Source of the DNA: Motiliproteus sp036960175
GTDB lineage: Bacteria; Pseudomonadota; Gammaproteobacteria; Pseudomonadales; Balneatricaceae
Direction: 5' to 3'
Length of the DNA: 64,000 nucleotides
Assembly: GCA_036960175.1 (NCBI GenBank)
Contig: JBALWH010000012.1
Coordinates: 1 to 64,000, forward strand
The translations under genes and the position numbers were made by a program. The notes beneath the pieces were generated by a model. That model was not told the DNA's origin. It did not search any database and saw nothing but the letters and a program-made list of their open reading frames with translations. This document shows positions 43,094-51,849 of this stretch, in pieces; positions within the stretch are counted from its first letter, which is position 1, and each line of letters opens with the position of its first letter.

Positions 43094-43861
43094 TCAGATA
43101 TTCGTAAAATAACCAGTCAGCTGAAAACCGATCAACATAAAGCCGGCGGACATCAGCAAAACGTTGGCAGTAACCGCCTGACGGGCAAAGCCATCGTTAT
43201 GGCGCCAGAAATTTATCAGGATCAGGATGGCAGCCAGCGCCAGCAGCTGACCTAGCTCGACGCCGACATTAAAGGCCAGAATATTCGCCACTAAGCCGTC
43301 TGCGGACAAACTGAAACCCTGCAGCTTGGTGGCCAGGCCAAAACCGTGAAAAAAACCGAATAGCAGCACCGCCGCTTTAATATTGGGCTGCACGCCAAAC
43401 CAACGTCTGAATGCACCTAGGTTATCCAAGGCCTTGTAGGCCACTGACAAACCAATAATGGCATCGATAATATAAGGGTTAAACTGGGTGCCGCTTAGCA
43501 CCCCGTAAAGCAGGGTCGTACTGTGACCCACAGCAAAAAGAGTCACATAAATACTCACCTCTTTCATGCGGTAGAGGAAAAAAACCACCCCCAACAAAAA
43601 CAGCAGGTGATCGTATCCGGTGACCATATGCTTGGCTCCCAGATAGACAAAAGGTAACAGCTGCTGGCCACTGCTTTGCTGCAAAAACTGGGCATCAGCT
43701 GCTGCTACGCCATGGGCGAAGACCGGCGCAACGGCGGCGAGACAAAGCAACAATACTGCCACTAAACAGACTAATCCCTTCCAACCTAGCACTAACAACA
43801 GTCGACCTGGACTTGATCCGGTTTCAGCTCCGAACTGGTTTTTAATCTGGAGATCGTTCAT
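43094..43861 (-). CDS. hupE: HupE/UreJ-family membrane protein
   Basis: 255 residues. Signal/first helix at about 25-50 ending AHGVAAAD, then six helices. Family signatures: the His-rich AKHMVTGYDHLLFLLGVVFFL, LFAVGHSTTLL and FFHGFGLATKL. HupE/UreJ proteins are metal permeases (Ni in hydrogenase/urease clusters; Co in others), and the GYDHLLFLLG loop binds metal. No hydrogenase or urease genes are in the window, so the substrate is uncertain. Gene symbol is by family only. Confidence 0.85.
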   Translation of the reverse strand: MNDLQIKNQFGAETGSSPGRLLLVLGWKGLVCLVAVLLLCLAAVAPVFAHGVAAADAQFLQQSSGQQLLPFVYLGAKHMVTGYDHLLFLLGVVFFLYRMKEVSIYVTLFAVGHSTTLLYGVLSGTQFNPYIIDAIIGLSVAYKALDNLGAFRRWFGVQPNIKAAVLLFGFFHGFGLATKLQGFSLSADGLVANILAFNVGVELGQLLALAAILILINFWRHNDGFARQAVTANVLLMSAGFMLIGFQLTGYFTNI

Positions 43862-44139
43862 TTTTGTCGTCTATTTTATCGCAATATAAATTCATAAGAG
43901 GTTCCTTAAATTATCGATAAACAAGGCAAATTTAAATAACACTTGAGTACCCTTTGTACCGGAAAACAAACACCCGTCTCATCAGACTGGCCTTTCAGAT
44001 TGCTCTTCTGCCCTGCCTGCCCATGCAAATTTTTACAAAATCAGAACTCGTTCAGTATTGATTCAGGTAATCAGGATCAGGATAAAAGGACTTTTTGATA
44101 ACAGGCTTCTACCTCATCGGATGCCAAGGAGATACAGAA

Positions 44140-44988
44140 ATGAAATCTCGACCTCTCAGCCCTCAAGGTCCCCGTTTAATGACTAAAGGCTGGCTAATAC
44201 TGACCACCTTATCCTTACTCTGCTTTAACCCGACGCTCAACGCCGCAAGCTCACCGCAACTGAAGCTGTTTCCCACCACGGTGCTGGAAGATATCCGTTA
44301 TACCGGTGACGTGGCTAAAAATATGGAGTCAGGGCTGCAAGAGTTGATCGGTCGTATGGACCAGCAAAGCGAACTCTTTGTGCAAAGCAAATGCGAAGGT
44401 GCGGAGGAAGACCCCGGCTGTGCGCAGTTGCAGAAACAACTCAGCGACACTTATCTGGAAATGTTGGAGGTCATGGAAAAGAACCTGCCGGAAATGGAAA
44501 AAGCCGTCGATAGCACCCGCAACAGTCTGCAAAAAAGACTGCGTCGAGAACTGGGCCAAAAGATGACGCCCTGGGACCTACAAGAAACCTTGCTAGGAAC
44601 CGCCAGTGAGCAACCAACTTCCAGCAAGCCCAGTATGCGTGGACGCTCCGGCATGCGCCTTAGCGACCGCTTCAGCCAATATTACGACCTGGTTTCCACC
44701 AATGGCAGTAACGCCAAGCAGAACGCCTCCTTGGCGGTGATAGCTTCGGATATCTACCTGGATATGGAAGAAACCTCTGACCTGATCACCCGCACTCGCC
44801 AAGAGATTGCCCGGGCAACACTGATGGGCAGGCTCAATCAATCTTTCGGGGTAATTACCCCCGAGATGCAGGATGTGGTTGCTGGCGTGAAATCGATTCT
44901 GTTCGGTGCTGCCGAAGAGGATATGCCATTGGCCGCACCCCCTCTGGCCTCGACCCCTCAGGGTTATTCAAGCCCCTTAGAAATGTAG
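44140..44988 (+). CDS. Exported helical coiled-coil protein, first gene of envelope operon
   Basis: 282 residues. A signal peptide or uncleaved anchor (about 16-36, GWLILTTLSLLCF...LNAAS) leads into a long all-alpha body with heptad character (MESGLQELIGRMDQQSELF, YLEMLEVMEKNLPEMEKAV) and a C-terminal helical domain (DIYLDMEETSDLITRTRQEI). Two cysteines (SKCEGAEEDPGC) may form a disulfide. No known domain. AGGAG eight bases before ATG 44140 decides the start. It opens a run of seven same-strand genes to 50884 with gaps of at most about 45 bp. Confidence 0.75.
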   Translation: MKSRPLSPQGPRLMTKGWLILTTLSLLCFNPTLNAASSPQLKLFPTTVLEDIRYTGDVAKNMESGLQELIGRMDQQSELFVQSKCEGAEEDPGCAQLQKQLSDTYLEMLEVMEKNLPEMEKAVDSTRNSLQKRLRRELGQKMTPWDLQETLLGTASEQPTSSKPSMRGRSGMRLSDRFSQYYDLVSTNGSNAKQNASLAVIASDIYLDMEETSDLITRTRQEIARATLMGRLNQSFGVITPEMQDVVAGVKSILFGAAEEDMPLAAPPLASTPQGYSSPLEM

Positions 44989-45021
44989 TCACTGCCGTCA
45001 ATGACAATCAGGAGAACGGTC

Positions 45022-45591
45022 ATGTTTAAACTCAACCATATTGGTCTTTCAGGAAATGTTCTGAAAGCGGCATTACTGATAAGCGCACTGATCGGGCTAA
45101 GCGCTTGTAAGGCGCTACCCACGCAATCTCAAGCCTGTACGGTACCCGGCGGACCCGACCTGGAAACCGCAGTGGCGGCAGCGAAAACCGATCTCAGCGG
45201 TGTTTGTAGCTACCGCTATGACGATTACTTCACGCAACTTCTGGATATCGCCAAAGGCGATCCGAAGCCGGAAAACCGTCAGGTATTCAGCAACTTATTG
45301 GTATGGAGCAACCAGCAGGGACTGCTGAGCAAGGTTCAGGCTCAAGATCGCTACAACCGCTATTTCAATCTCAAATTTATTTCCATGAAGGGAGACTACA
45401 ACAACTGTGCCTCTACCTGCCCTAACAAACCGGAGCTGATGCGCAAAATGGAACAGGAACTGGTGGATAAGGAACTGGGCCTGCTGCAGGTCAGCAGTGA
45501 CCGCTTGAGCTACCAGCGCGCAGATCGTTTGTTCCAGGAAACCGAACTGGTGCTTGAAGCAACCTGCAGCGCTTGCCAAGCCGACCAGTAA
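45022..45591 (+). CDS. Cysteine-rich lipoprotein of envelope operon
   Basis: 189 residues. Lipobox LSAC at about 26-29 after a hydrophobic leader, so the protein should be lipid-anchored. The mature part is helical with six further cysteines in close pairs: QACTVPG with VCSYRYDD, NNCASTCPN, and ATCSACQ at the C-terminus. These could form structural disulfides. Family not recognised. GGAGA before ATG 45022 is preferred to the ATG at 45001. Lies 33 bp after the coiled-coil gene. Confidence 0.75.
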   Translation: MFKLNHIGLSGNVLKAALLISALIGLSACKALPTQSQACTVPGGPDLETAVAAAKTDLSGVCSYRYDDYFTQLLDIAKGDPKPENRQVFSNLLVWSNQQGLLSKVQAQDRYNRYFNLKFISMKGDYNNCASTCPNKPELMRKMEQELVDKELGLLQVSSDRLSYQRADRLFQETELVLEATCSACQADQ

Positions 45592-45633
45592 CAGGCCATC
45601 ACCAATATCGACGTTTTCGAAGGGAGATCAGCA

Positions 45634-46314
45634 GTGGATACCCGAAGATTTGTACAGGGCTTTCTATGGGGGGCATTGAGTGCCCTGTGTGGCGGGCTGT
45701 TTATGCTCTATGGACTGAATATGATGGGACTGCTGGGTTTTACCCTGATCAAGGTTCCTGAGTTTCAGCAGATCATGAACTGGACCTACCACAATCTCGG
45801 GCTTTCACTGTTGCCCTTCACCCTTACCCTGATGCTGTTTGCTATCACTCTGAAGCGTTTACGCAAACGGATCGAGCAGCAGCATTCGGTATCTGATGTT
45901 GCCCAGCTCGATAGTCTCTGTGATCTATGGACGGGTCTGTTCTTCGGCATTGGCGTGATCTGGACCGCCATCGGTATGCGCAGCGCCTTGATCCACGCCT
46001 TGGGCGAACCGGAAACCACGGCCGCTGAAGGCGCCTTCAATCTACTCAGAAGGCTGGTGGATGGCGGCATTTTGATTGCCCTCTCCACTACTATTTTCGG
46101 TGGCGTTGGCGGTTATCTGATGCGGGTTACCAAAACCTGTGTGGTCGGTAACCAGCTACGTCAATTTTACAGCCGCGCTGCAGATGATCAGGACAGCGCA
46201 GTTATCGACCAATTGGTCGCCATCGAGTCACAACTCAAACAACTGACCGGTGATAACGGGGAAACCCAAACCGGAGGTATTTATCATGAAAGCGAACCGA
46301 TGGGCACTAATTAG
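45634..46314 (+). CDS. TolQ/ExbB/MotA-like proton-channel protein
   Basis: 226 residues, four membrane helices: about 8-32, 48-70, 100-122 and 138-163. The last two carry the pattern of stator channel helices: GIGVIWTAIGMRSAL, comparable to the GxLGTVxG region of TolQ/ExbB, and GGILIALSTTIFGGVGGYLM, comparable to the AL..T..GL..A helix. The cytoplasmic segment between helices 2 and 3 is about 30 residues and a charged tail follows. GTG start behind AAGGGAG. Its end overlaps the next gene by 29 bp, typical of stator pairs. Assignment rests on pattern and the partner, not on a profile search. Confidence 0.7.
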   Translation: MDTRRFVQGFLWGALSALCGGLFMLYGLNMMGLLGFTLIKVPEFQQIMNWTYHNLGLSLLPFTLTLMLFAITLKRLRKRIEQQHSVSDVAQLDSLCDLWTGLFFGIGVIWTAIGMRSALIHALGEPETTAAEGAFNLLRRLVDGGILIALSTTIFGGVGGYLMRVTKTCVVGNQLRQFYSRAADDQDSAVIDQLVAIESQLKQLTGDNGETQTGGIYHESEPMGTN

Positions 46315-47470
46315 TGCCGGGAGCATTCGTGACTCTAGTCATGAAGAGCTGCAAACCGATGTCATGAGTTTTATGGCCATCCTCGGTTTTTGCATGATGG
46401 CTATCTTCGCGATTGTTCAGAGCATTCCCCTGGCACCGGTCGACAACCGCCCACAACTGGAAACCGTTCTTACCCTGCAAAAGGATATTCAACATCTCAG
46501 CAAACGCTTGCTGGAGCTGCAACAACAGTCAAACCTGGAAGCCCAGCGTATCCAACAGATGCAGCTAGAAGCCAAACAACATCTGCAATTACAGCTGAAG
46601 CTACAAGACAGTGTCACAGAGGAATTCACGCGGCTGCAGGCAACGAAAGATTATCTCGTTGATGTAAACCAGCGCATTGAAAAGCAAAGCCAACGGCTTC
46701 ATCAGATCAACAGCGACCTGTGGGAAGGCAAACAAACGCTTAGCAGCCTGCGCCGCCGAGTTCGTATTGAAACTCGCATTCTCAATGAGCAGCAAGATGA
46801 ACTCCAGGCACTGGAATTCAAACTGGCAGAGCTATCAGCTGTGCCTAAGCCTATACAAAAAACAGAAATAGCGGAGCAATCCCCAGAACCCGAGCTACCC
46901 GTGATCGGCAATGCCGTTATCAAACCGGCGGCGGATAGCCAGGCCAAGATGCCACCAGCCTCCAAGCCAAAGGCCTTGCCACCATCGTTACCAACGCCGT
47001 TGCCACAATCGAAAGCTCCTGAGCAGCAAACCGTTGATACTCAAGCCGCCACTGCCACCCCACAGCACATTGCCAAAGCCGCCACGACACCACCAAAAAA
47101 TCAGCAGCAAGGGTTCAGCCTGCGCTTTGATTCCGACGGTGCCTTACTGAAGTTGCTGCGTCAGGACCGGGTACAGCTGTTTGCCATGACCCGTCGCCAG
47201 GCTTGGCAGCTCAAGTCGGCCCAACAACGCTATCAACTCAACGACAGTCCCAAGCCCAAGTCGTTCTATGAAATGGCCAATACCACGGTACCCAAAGAGC
47301 TGGTCAGAGAACTACAGCTGCAACGTTCTATTTATAACCCCGATGATCTGACCTGGGGAGTGGTCCTGCCCCCTGATGTTCGCAGCCAAATCAGCCAACT
47401 GATGAATAACTACAGCCACGGCACCCTAGTGATCACCAACCAGGCCCAAGTGCAACGAGAAGGAAGTTAA
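46286..47470 (+). CDS. ExbD/TolR/MotB-like single-pass protein with long coiled coil
   Basis: 394 residues. One membrane helix at about 25-45 preceded by ELQTDVM: Asp25 sits at the start of the helix exactly as the proton-carrying Asp of ExbD (Asp25) and TolR (Asp23). A periplasmic coiled coil follows (about 60-190; LLELQQQSNLEAQRIQQMQL), then a Pro/Ala-rich linker and a C-terminal domain at about 275-394 (SLRFDSDGALLKLLRQDRV, WGVVLPPDVRSQISQLM). The C-terminal domain is not an OmpA-like peptidoglycan-binding domain that I can recognise. GGAGG eight bases before ATG 46286 sets the start, inside the end of the channel gene. Confidence 0.72.
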   Translation: MKANRWALISAGSIRDSSHEELQTDVMSFMAILGFCMMAIFAIVQSIPLAPVDNRPQLETVLTLQKDIQHLSKRLLELQQQSNLEAQRIQQMQLEAKQHLQLQLKLQDSVTEEFTRLQATKDYLVDVNQRIEKQSQRLHQINSDLWEGKQTLSSLRRRVRIETRILNEQQDELQALEFKLAELSAVPKPIQKTEIAEQSPEPELPVIGNAVIKPAADSQAKMPPASKPKALPPSLPTPLPQSKAPEQQTVDTQAATATPQHIAKAATTPPKNQQQGFSLRFDSDGALLKLLRQDRVQLFAMTRRQAWQLKSAQQRYQLNDSPKPKSFYEMANTTVPKELVRELQLQRSIYNPDDLTWGVVLPPDVRSQISQLMNNYSHGTLVITNQAQVQREGS

Positions 47471-47472
47471 CC

Positions 47473-49149
47473 ATGACCGCTGCAATGCTGCATTCAGCTC
47501 GCCACAACAGCCGCTTACTAACGCTTATATTGCTGCTGACCCTGTCTGTACTGCTAAGCGGCTGCCAGCAACAGATGCTATTACCACAGCCGTTCAGAAC
47601 CAACTCCCTGGATAACTGGATGTCGCAAGAGCTGACACCCTATCTACAACAGCAGATCAGCCAGCACCCGCGCTTCAAGGGCCAGCGCCTGAAGGTGGTT
47701 AAGATGAACGGACAACAGCTAGCCACAGATATGGATCAGCTGACCGCCACCCTTCGTGATCAAATTAACAGCACACTGGTGAGTCTGCCCGAGAGCAATC
47801 TGGTATGGCAGGCCAATGCCGAAGCCAACAGTGCCACGGCGCTGCAATGTAACCAAACCCAAGCCATCGATTACCTGATCGCTATCGAATCTCAGCTTGA
47901 TGCCAATCAACAGCTAAGTGTGTCTGTGCGCGCCCTGGATATGCACGACCAGATGTGGGTCAACGGTTTTGGAAAAAACTGGCAAGGACGCATAAACAAC
48001 CAGCAAAAAAAGGCTTTGCAAACCGTCAGTTCCGATCAAACATTACGGGGGCAACGGGTACTGCCCTTCGAACCCCATCAAGGCGATGTTATAGCCCGAG
48101 AGCTTGCCCACCAGCTCAGCTGCAAGCTGTTAAAACAACAGGACGAGCCGGTTCGACTCTATATTCCCAATACTCATCAAGACCCCTTTATCGCCGCCAA
48201 TTTTAAGTTGCTCGGCCACTACATGGCACAATTCAAGGAAGCCACTCTTACCCACAAACCCAAGCAGGCGCAGTTACTGATAGACGCTGAATTGCAGCCC
48301 ATCGATAACGATCTTAATCAGCTCTGGATCAGTGCCAAAGCGCCCGACGGCAGTACCCAGGCCGGTCTAACCGCCAAGACCTATATTCGACTGGCGCCTT
48401 TAGCACAACGGCTCAAAACAACCGCCGACACCCGGCTGGTAAAAACCAGCGTCCCTAAGAAATCACCGCCCAGCACCACCCTAGAGGTCATACCTGTTGT
48501 CGAAAAAAGCAGCAAGAAACCCTTCGTTGGTGCTACCACCCGCGCCAATACTTCAACGCTATTTACCCGCGTAGTCGTACCTAAACGCCAACAGTTTTGT
48601 CGTGGACGCAATCCCTGGAGACAGGGCGAACGCTACCAAGCAGCAGGCCCGCAACAGCAGGTCGACGATTGTTTTGCGTTAGAGATGGAAGTGCCCAGCG
48701 GCTACCAGGCATTTCTAATTCGCGAGGACAGTGACGGCACCCTGCTGCGCCTGGCACCCGATAGTTGCCGTGGCCTGGTGAGGTTTGTTGATCGTCGTGC
48801 AGGTACCGATACGCTGCGTTTCCCACCCAAACACGGTCGCGGTAAAAGCACCGCCCTACGCACTGGTAACATGCCCTCCACCTTCTATGCGCTGGCAATA
48901 AAACCCGGCCACATGGCTCAGCAACTGCGCCAACATATCACCCGTTTACCCGGACAATGCCTCCAGCAGAAAGGCCGAAGTCTAAGTGGCCCCAAGGCGG
49001 CTACCTGGCTGTCTGAGTTACGACGCCTTAGCCGCGCTGATGACGACTTTATCTGGCAAGCCCAGGTTATACGTCCAGCGCATAACGATCCTCAACGCCC
49101 GACCCACAGGAACCATTACCCAGACACTGGCGAAATGGCGACCTACTAA
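47473..49149 (+). CDS. Large lipoprotein, CsgG/FlgO-like N-terminus with DUF4384-like C-terminus
   Basis: 558 residues. Lipobox LLSGC at about 28-32. Residues about 45-230 resemble the CsgG/FlgO-type fold (LDNWMSQELTPYLQQQISQH, IDYLIAIESQLDANQQLSVS), which forms outer-membrane-associated assemblies. After a Pro/Thr linker, about 375-500 (FCRGRNPWRQGERYQ, YQAFLIREDSDGTLLRLAPD) resembles DUF4384-like domains. REDSDGTLLRL is strikingly like FDSDGALLKLL in the preceding ExbD-like protein. Start 2 bp after that gene's stop. Both domain readings are tentative. Confidence 0.68.
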   Translation: MTAAMLHSARHNSRLLTLILLLTLSVLLSGCQQQMLLPQPFRTNSLDNWMSQELTPYLQQQISQHPRFKGQRLKVVKMNGQQLATDMDQLTATLRDQINSTLVSLPESNLVWQANAEANSATALQCNQTQAIDYLIAIESQLDANQQLSVSVRALDMHDQMWVNGFGKNWQGRINNQQKKALQTVSSDQTLRGQRVLPFEPHQGDVIARELAHQLSCKLLKQQDEPVRLYIPNTHQDPFIAANFKLLGHYMAQFKEATLTHKPKQAQLLIDAELQPIDNDLNQLWISAKAPDGSTQAGLTAKTYIRLAPLAQRLKTTADTRLVKTSVPKKSPPSTTLEVIPVVEKSSKKPFVGATTRANTSTLFTRVVVPKRQQFCRGRNPWRQGERYQAAGPQQQVDDCFALEMEVPSGYQAFLIREDSDGTLLRLAPDSCRGLVRFVDRRAGTDTLRFPPKHGRGKSTALRTGNMPSTFYALAIKPGHMAQQLRQHITRLPGQCLQQKGRSLSGPKAATWLSELRRLSRADDDFIWQAQVIRPAHNDPQRPTHRNHYPDTGEMATY

Positions 49150-49163
49150 CAGGAGCATCCCCT

Positions 49164-50003
49164 ATGTTACGTCTACTTGGATTTCTTAGCGGCTCAGTCA
49201 TCGTGGGCGCGGCACTTTTTGTACTGGCAGAATCACCGGAAGTCGTTAAGAAGGCCGCAGAGGGAGATCTAGCCCAGGCTGATATCCGCCAGGCCATTGC
49301 GCATTCGAAAGATAAACTACAGCAGCAAATTCAAGAGGCCATTAAACCCGCTGCCACCTCTGGAACGGATTCAGGGGCGAAAAGCACGGCTGTAGAAATC
49401 CCCCCTACCAACGCCAACCCCGAAACCCTCGCTAAGGTAAAAAACACTGAATTAGCATTAGCAGCGACGATTGATGAAATTGCCGCTAGCAACGAACGGC
49501 TCAACAACGCCCTTGCCGCTGTGACTGACCAACAAAACCAAGCAACAGCGCAAAGCGTATTCCCAACGGCAACTCTGGCACCCTCTCGGAAAAGCGCCAA
49601 ACCGATGACCAGTCCCTCTGACGAGGAGAACACGCCCACCTTAGCCATGCTTGATAAAACCAAGGCTCTGCCGTCGCTAGACACTGATCCGTTGAATTTA
49701 CAACCGCAGCAACTGAGCCTCCCCGACTCCAGCCAAGACCGCAGCCAAGTACCTGATGATGGCTCTGCTGTTGATGATAATCAGGCTTGGCATACGGTAT
49801 GGGATGGATTCAGAAGCGAGTTGTCAGCCAAGGGGTTTTCCCGGCAACTGAGCAAACAGACAGGCCGGGATCTTAGAATAAAACGCCAAGGCCCCGGGCG
49901 TTACCTGGTACAGATGAGCTACCTGAACATGGAAGATTTGGAAGCAGGCCTCAGTGAGATCGGTGCCAAAACCGGTCTTAAACTGACAGCGAAAACCTTA
50001 TGA
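49164..50003 (+). CDS. Membrane-anchored protein with possible SPOR-like C-terminus
   Basis: 279 residues. One N-terminal helix at about 3-22 (LLGFLSGSVIVGAALFVLA), a short coiled-coil (AQADIRQAIAHSKDKLQQQI), a long low-complexity Ser/Thr/Pro linker, and a folded end at about 205-279: WDGFRSELSAKGFSRQL, then IKRQGPGRYLVQMSYLNMED. GPGRYLVQMSY and the surrounding strand-helix alternation resemble SPOR domains, which bind denuded peptidoglycan; this is tentative. AGGAG eight bases upstream. Its stop overlaps the lytic transglycosylase start by 4 bp (ATGA). Confidence 0.7.
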   Translation: MLRLLGFLSGSVIVGAALFVLAESPEVVKKAAEGDLAQADIRQAIAHSKDKLQQQIQEAIKPAATSGTDSGAKSTAVEIPPTNANPETLAKVKNTELALAATIDEIAASNERLNNALAAVTDQQNQATAQSVFPTATLAPSRKSAKPMTSPSDEENTPTLAMLDKTKALPSLDTDPLNLQPQQLSLPDSSQDRSQVPDDGSAVDDNQAWHTVWDGFRSELSAKGFSRQLSKQTGRDLRIKRQGPGRYLVQMSYLNMEDLEAGLSEIGAKTGLKLTAKTL

Positions 50004-50884
50004 TTAGCGCCTGTACATGGCACCAACCGTTTAGTCCAAGGCTCTGCGTTCTGGTCGCCGCACTGGCTTTGTGCCTGTCTGCACCCGCAATGGCAAAACT
50101 ACAAAGCATTGGCAGTCTGGACAGTGACTGGACGCTGGCATTGCAGAACAGTCCAACGCCACGTTCGGGTATCAGCTTTCCCTACAGCCACTGCTTCAGC
50201 AAGGCATCCACGGATTACGGTATTCCCAAAGCATTGCTACTGGCGGTGGCCAGGGGCGAAAGCGATTTTAATCCCCGAGCCGTATCTCACGCCAACGCCG
50301 TGGGTCTGATGCAGATACTATGGCCGGGAACGGCCAAACATCTAGGGATCTGGAAGAAATCTAAACTGTACGACCCCTGTACCAATATCGATGCAGGCAG
50401 CCGCTATCTGAAAGAGCTGTTAAAACGCTACCAAGGAGAAGTTCACCTGGCTTTAGCGGCCTATAACTATGGTCCGGGGCGTATCAAGGTCGATGCGAAA
50501 TCGATCCCGGAGGGCGCTGCCTGGTATAGTCGCTATATCCTCAGACATTATGAATATGTCACCAAGGGCAAAAACAACAGGCCCAAATTGCAACCATTCC
50601 GAGCCACACCACGACAATCACCAACGACTATCGCTAGAGCTAGCGCCCCAATTCCCTATAGTAGCGTTGGCAAACTAGAGCTGATCCGCTTTGACCGCCC
50701 CTACCGGGCACAGGCCTATATCAAGATGGTAAAAATCCGCTCACCGCAGCTGCAGCTCGACTGGTTTCGACTGCCAGATTATCGCTACAAGGTGGTGGCC
50801 TCTTATCAGGATGCGAAGCAACGCAAAGAATTGGAAAAAGTGTTCCAGGAGCTAGGGATTTTTGTCTCGAATAAAGGCTACTAA
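50000..50884 (+). CDS. Periplasmic SLT lytic transglycosylase with extra C-terminal domain
   Basis: 294 residues. Signal peptide at about 14-33 (LCVLVAALALCLSAPAMA). SLT domain at about 65-180: ALLLAVARGESDFNPRAVS with catalytic Glu near residue 84, then AVGLMQILWPGTAKHLG and LALAAYNYGPGRIKV. The last 75 residues (KLELIRFDRPYRAQAYIKMV, YKVVASYQDAKQRKELEKVF) form a separate alpha/beta domain that looks SPOR-like. It cleaves peptidoglycan strands. As the last gene of the operon, coupled to the anchored protein, it gives the system an obvious cell-wall activity. Confidence 0.88.
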   Translation: MISACTWHQPFSPRLCVLVAALALCLSAPAMAKLQSIGSLDSDWTLALQNSPTPRSGISFPYSHCFSKASTDYGIPKALLLAVARGESDFNPRAVSHANAVGLMQILWPGTAKHLGIWKKSKLYDPCTNIDAGSRYLKELLKRYQGEVHLALAAYNYGPGRIKVDAKSIPEGAAWYSRYILRHYEYVTKGKNNRPKLQPFRATPRQSPTTIARASAPIPYSSVGKLELIRFDRPYRAQAYIKMVKIRSPQLQLDWFRLPDYRYKVVASYQDAKQRKELEKVFQELGIFVSNKGY

Positions 50885-51010
50885 GGTGATCGCTCAGGCA
50901 GCGACTGCAATTCCGTTTTCACCCTGATTCTTAACATCATAAAGGGGCCAGCAAAAAGGATTATTTTTTTGACCGTCACCCTTTCTATAGGCTGTGTCTG
51001 TAACGCTAAA

Positions 51011-51038
51011 TTTCATCTTAATCTATTCTTAACAAAGG
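51011..51038 (+). promoter_or_regulatory. Possible Pho box upstream of phoB
   Basis: TTTCATC-TTAA-TCTATTC-TTAA shows 7-bp units at 11-bp spacing, the geometry of PhoB sites. The same CTTAATC-N-TCTT-N-ACAA framework appears before pstS at 53709-53736. The match to the E. coli CTGTCAT repeat is only partial. Confidence 0.35.
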
Positions 51039-51083
51039 CATGGTAGGCTTGTCTTTTCCAATGAGTAGCAACACGCAAATCCT

Positions 51084-51779
51084 ATGTCCCACAAGAAAAT
51101 AGTTGTTGTTGAAGATGAACCCGATATTCTTGAGGTGTTGAGCTACAACCTAAAGCGAGAAGGCTTTGAGGTGACGACGTCTCTCGACGGAGCCAAGGGC
51201 CTTGATCTGATTCAACAAAAAATGCCCGACTTAGTTCTTTTAGATCTTATGCTTCCTGGTATGGATGGGTTAGACATCTGTCGTCACCTTAAAAGCAACA
51301 GTCGCACTCAGCATATCCCCATTATTATGGTCACCGCTAAAGGTGAAGAAAGCGATGTGGTACTGGGCCTTGGTATTGGGGCTGACGACTATGTAGCCAA
51401 ACCTTTCAGCCCCAAAGAGTTGGTTTCCAGGATAAAAGCGGTATTACGGCGCGCTGCTACTAGTGAACCGCTGACACAGAAAGAATATATTGTTGTTGAC
51501 GGATTGGTGATCGATGCCAGCAAGTATAAAGTCTTATTAAGTGATAACGAAATTAAGCTTACCGCCACCGAATTTCGACTTTTACACTATCTAGCCAGCC
51601 ACCCCGGCCGAGTATTTTCTCGCGAACAACTGTTAAATCATACGTTTGGAAACGATGCGGTGGTGGTAGACCGAAATGTTGATGTGCATATTCGGGCCAT
51701 TCGCAAAAAAATCGGTGACGACCAATATTTTGTCGAGACCATACGCGGTGTTGGTTATCGCTTTAAAGACTTGAATTGA
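51084..51779 (+). CDS. phoB: PhoB-type phosphate response regulator
   Basis: 231 residues. Receiver domain at about 5-118 with acidic pocket ED(10-11), phosphoacceptor Asp54 (LVLLDLMLPGMDG) and the switch lysine in ADDYVAKPFSPKEL. An OmpR-type winged helix at about 135-231 follows (TATEFRLLHYLASHPGRVFS, VDVHIRAIRKKIG, IRGVGYRF). The phoR and pst neighbours make this the phosphate-starvation regulator. Upstream lies a candidate Pho box, so autoregulation is likely. Confidence 0.92.
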   Translation: MSHKKIVVVEDEPDILEVLSYNLKREGFEVTTSLDGAKGLDLIQQKMPDLVLLDLMLPGMDGLDICRHLKSNSRTQHIPIIMVTAKGEESDVVLGLGIGADDYVAKPFSPKELVSRIKAVLRRAATSEPLTQKEYIVVDGLVIDASKYKVLLSDNEIKLTATEFRLLHYLASHPGRVFSREQLLNHTFGNDAVVVDRNVDVHIRAIRKKIGDDQYFVETIRGVGYRFKDLN

Positions 51780-51849
51780 GTTTTGGCTGTCAGTGTTCGA
51801 CGGCAATGTAGGTGGTTTAGCTCGATAATAAGGAATATCTAACAGTATT

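Noticed and set aside
44140..50884. Calling the envelope operon a Zorya defence system
   Set aside because: Channel/Asp pair is shared, but there is no helicase or nuclease gene (ZorC, ZorD, ZorE-like) and an SLT enzyme is present instead.
44140..50884. Calling the envelope operon Tol-Pal
   Set aside because: No TolA, TolB, Pal or CpoB sequence is recognisable.
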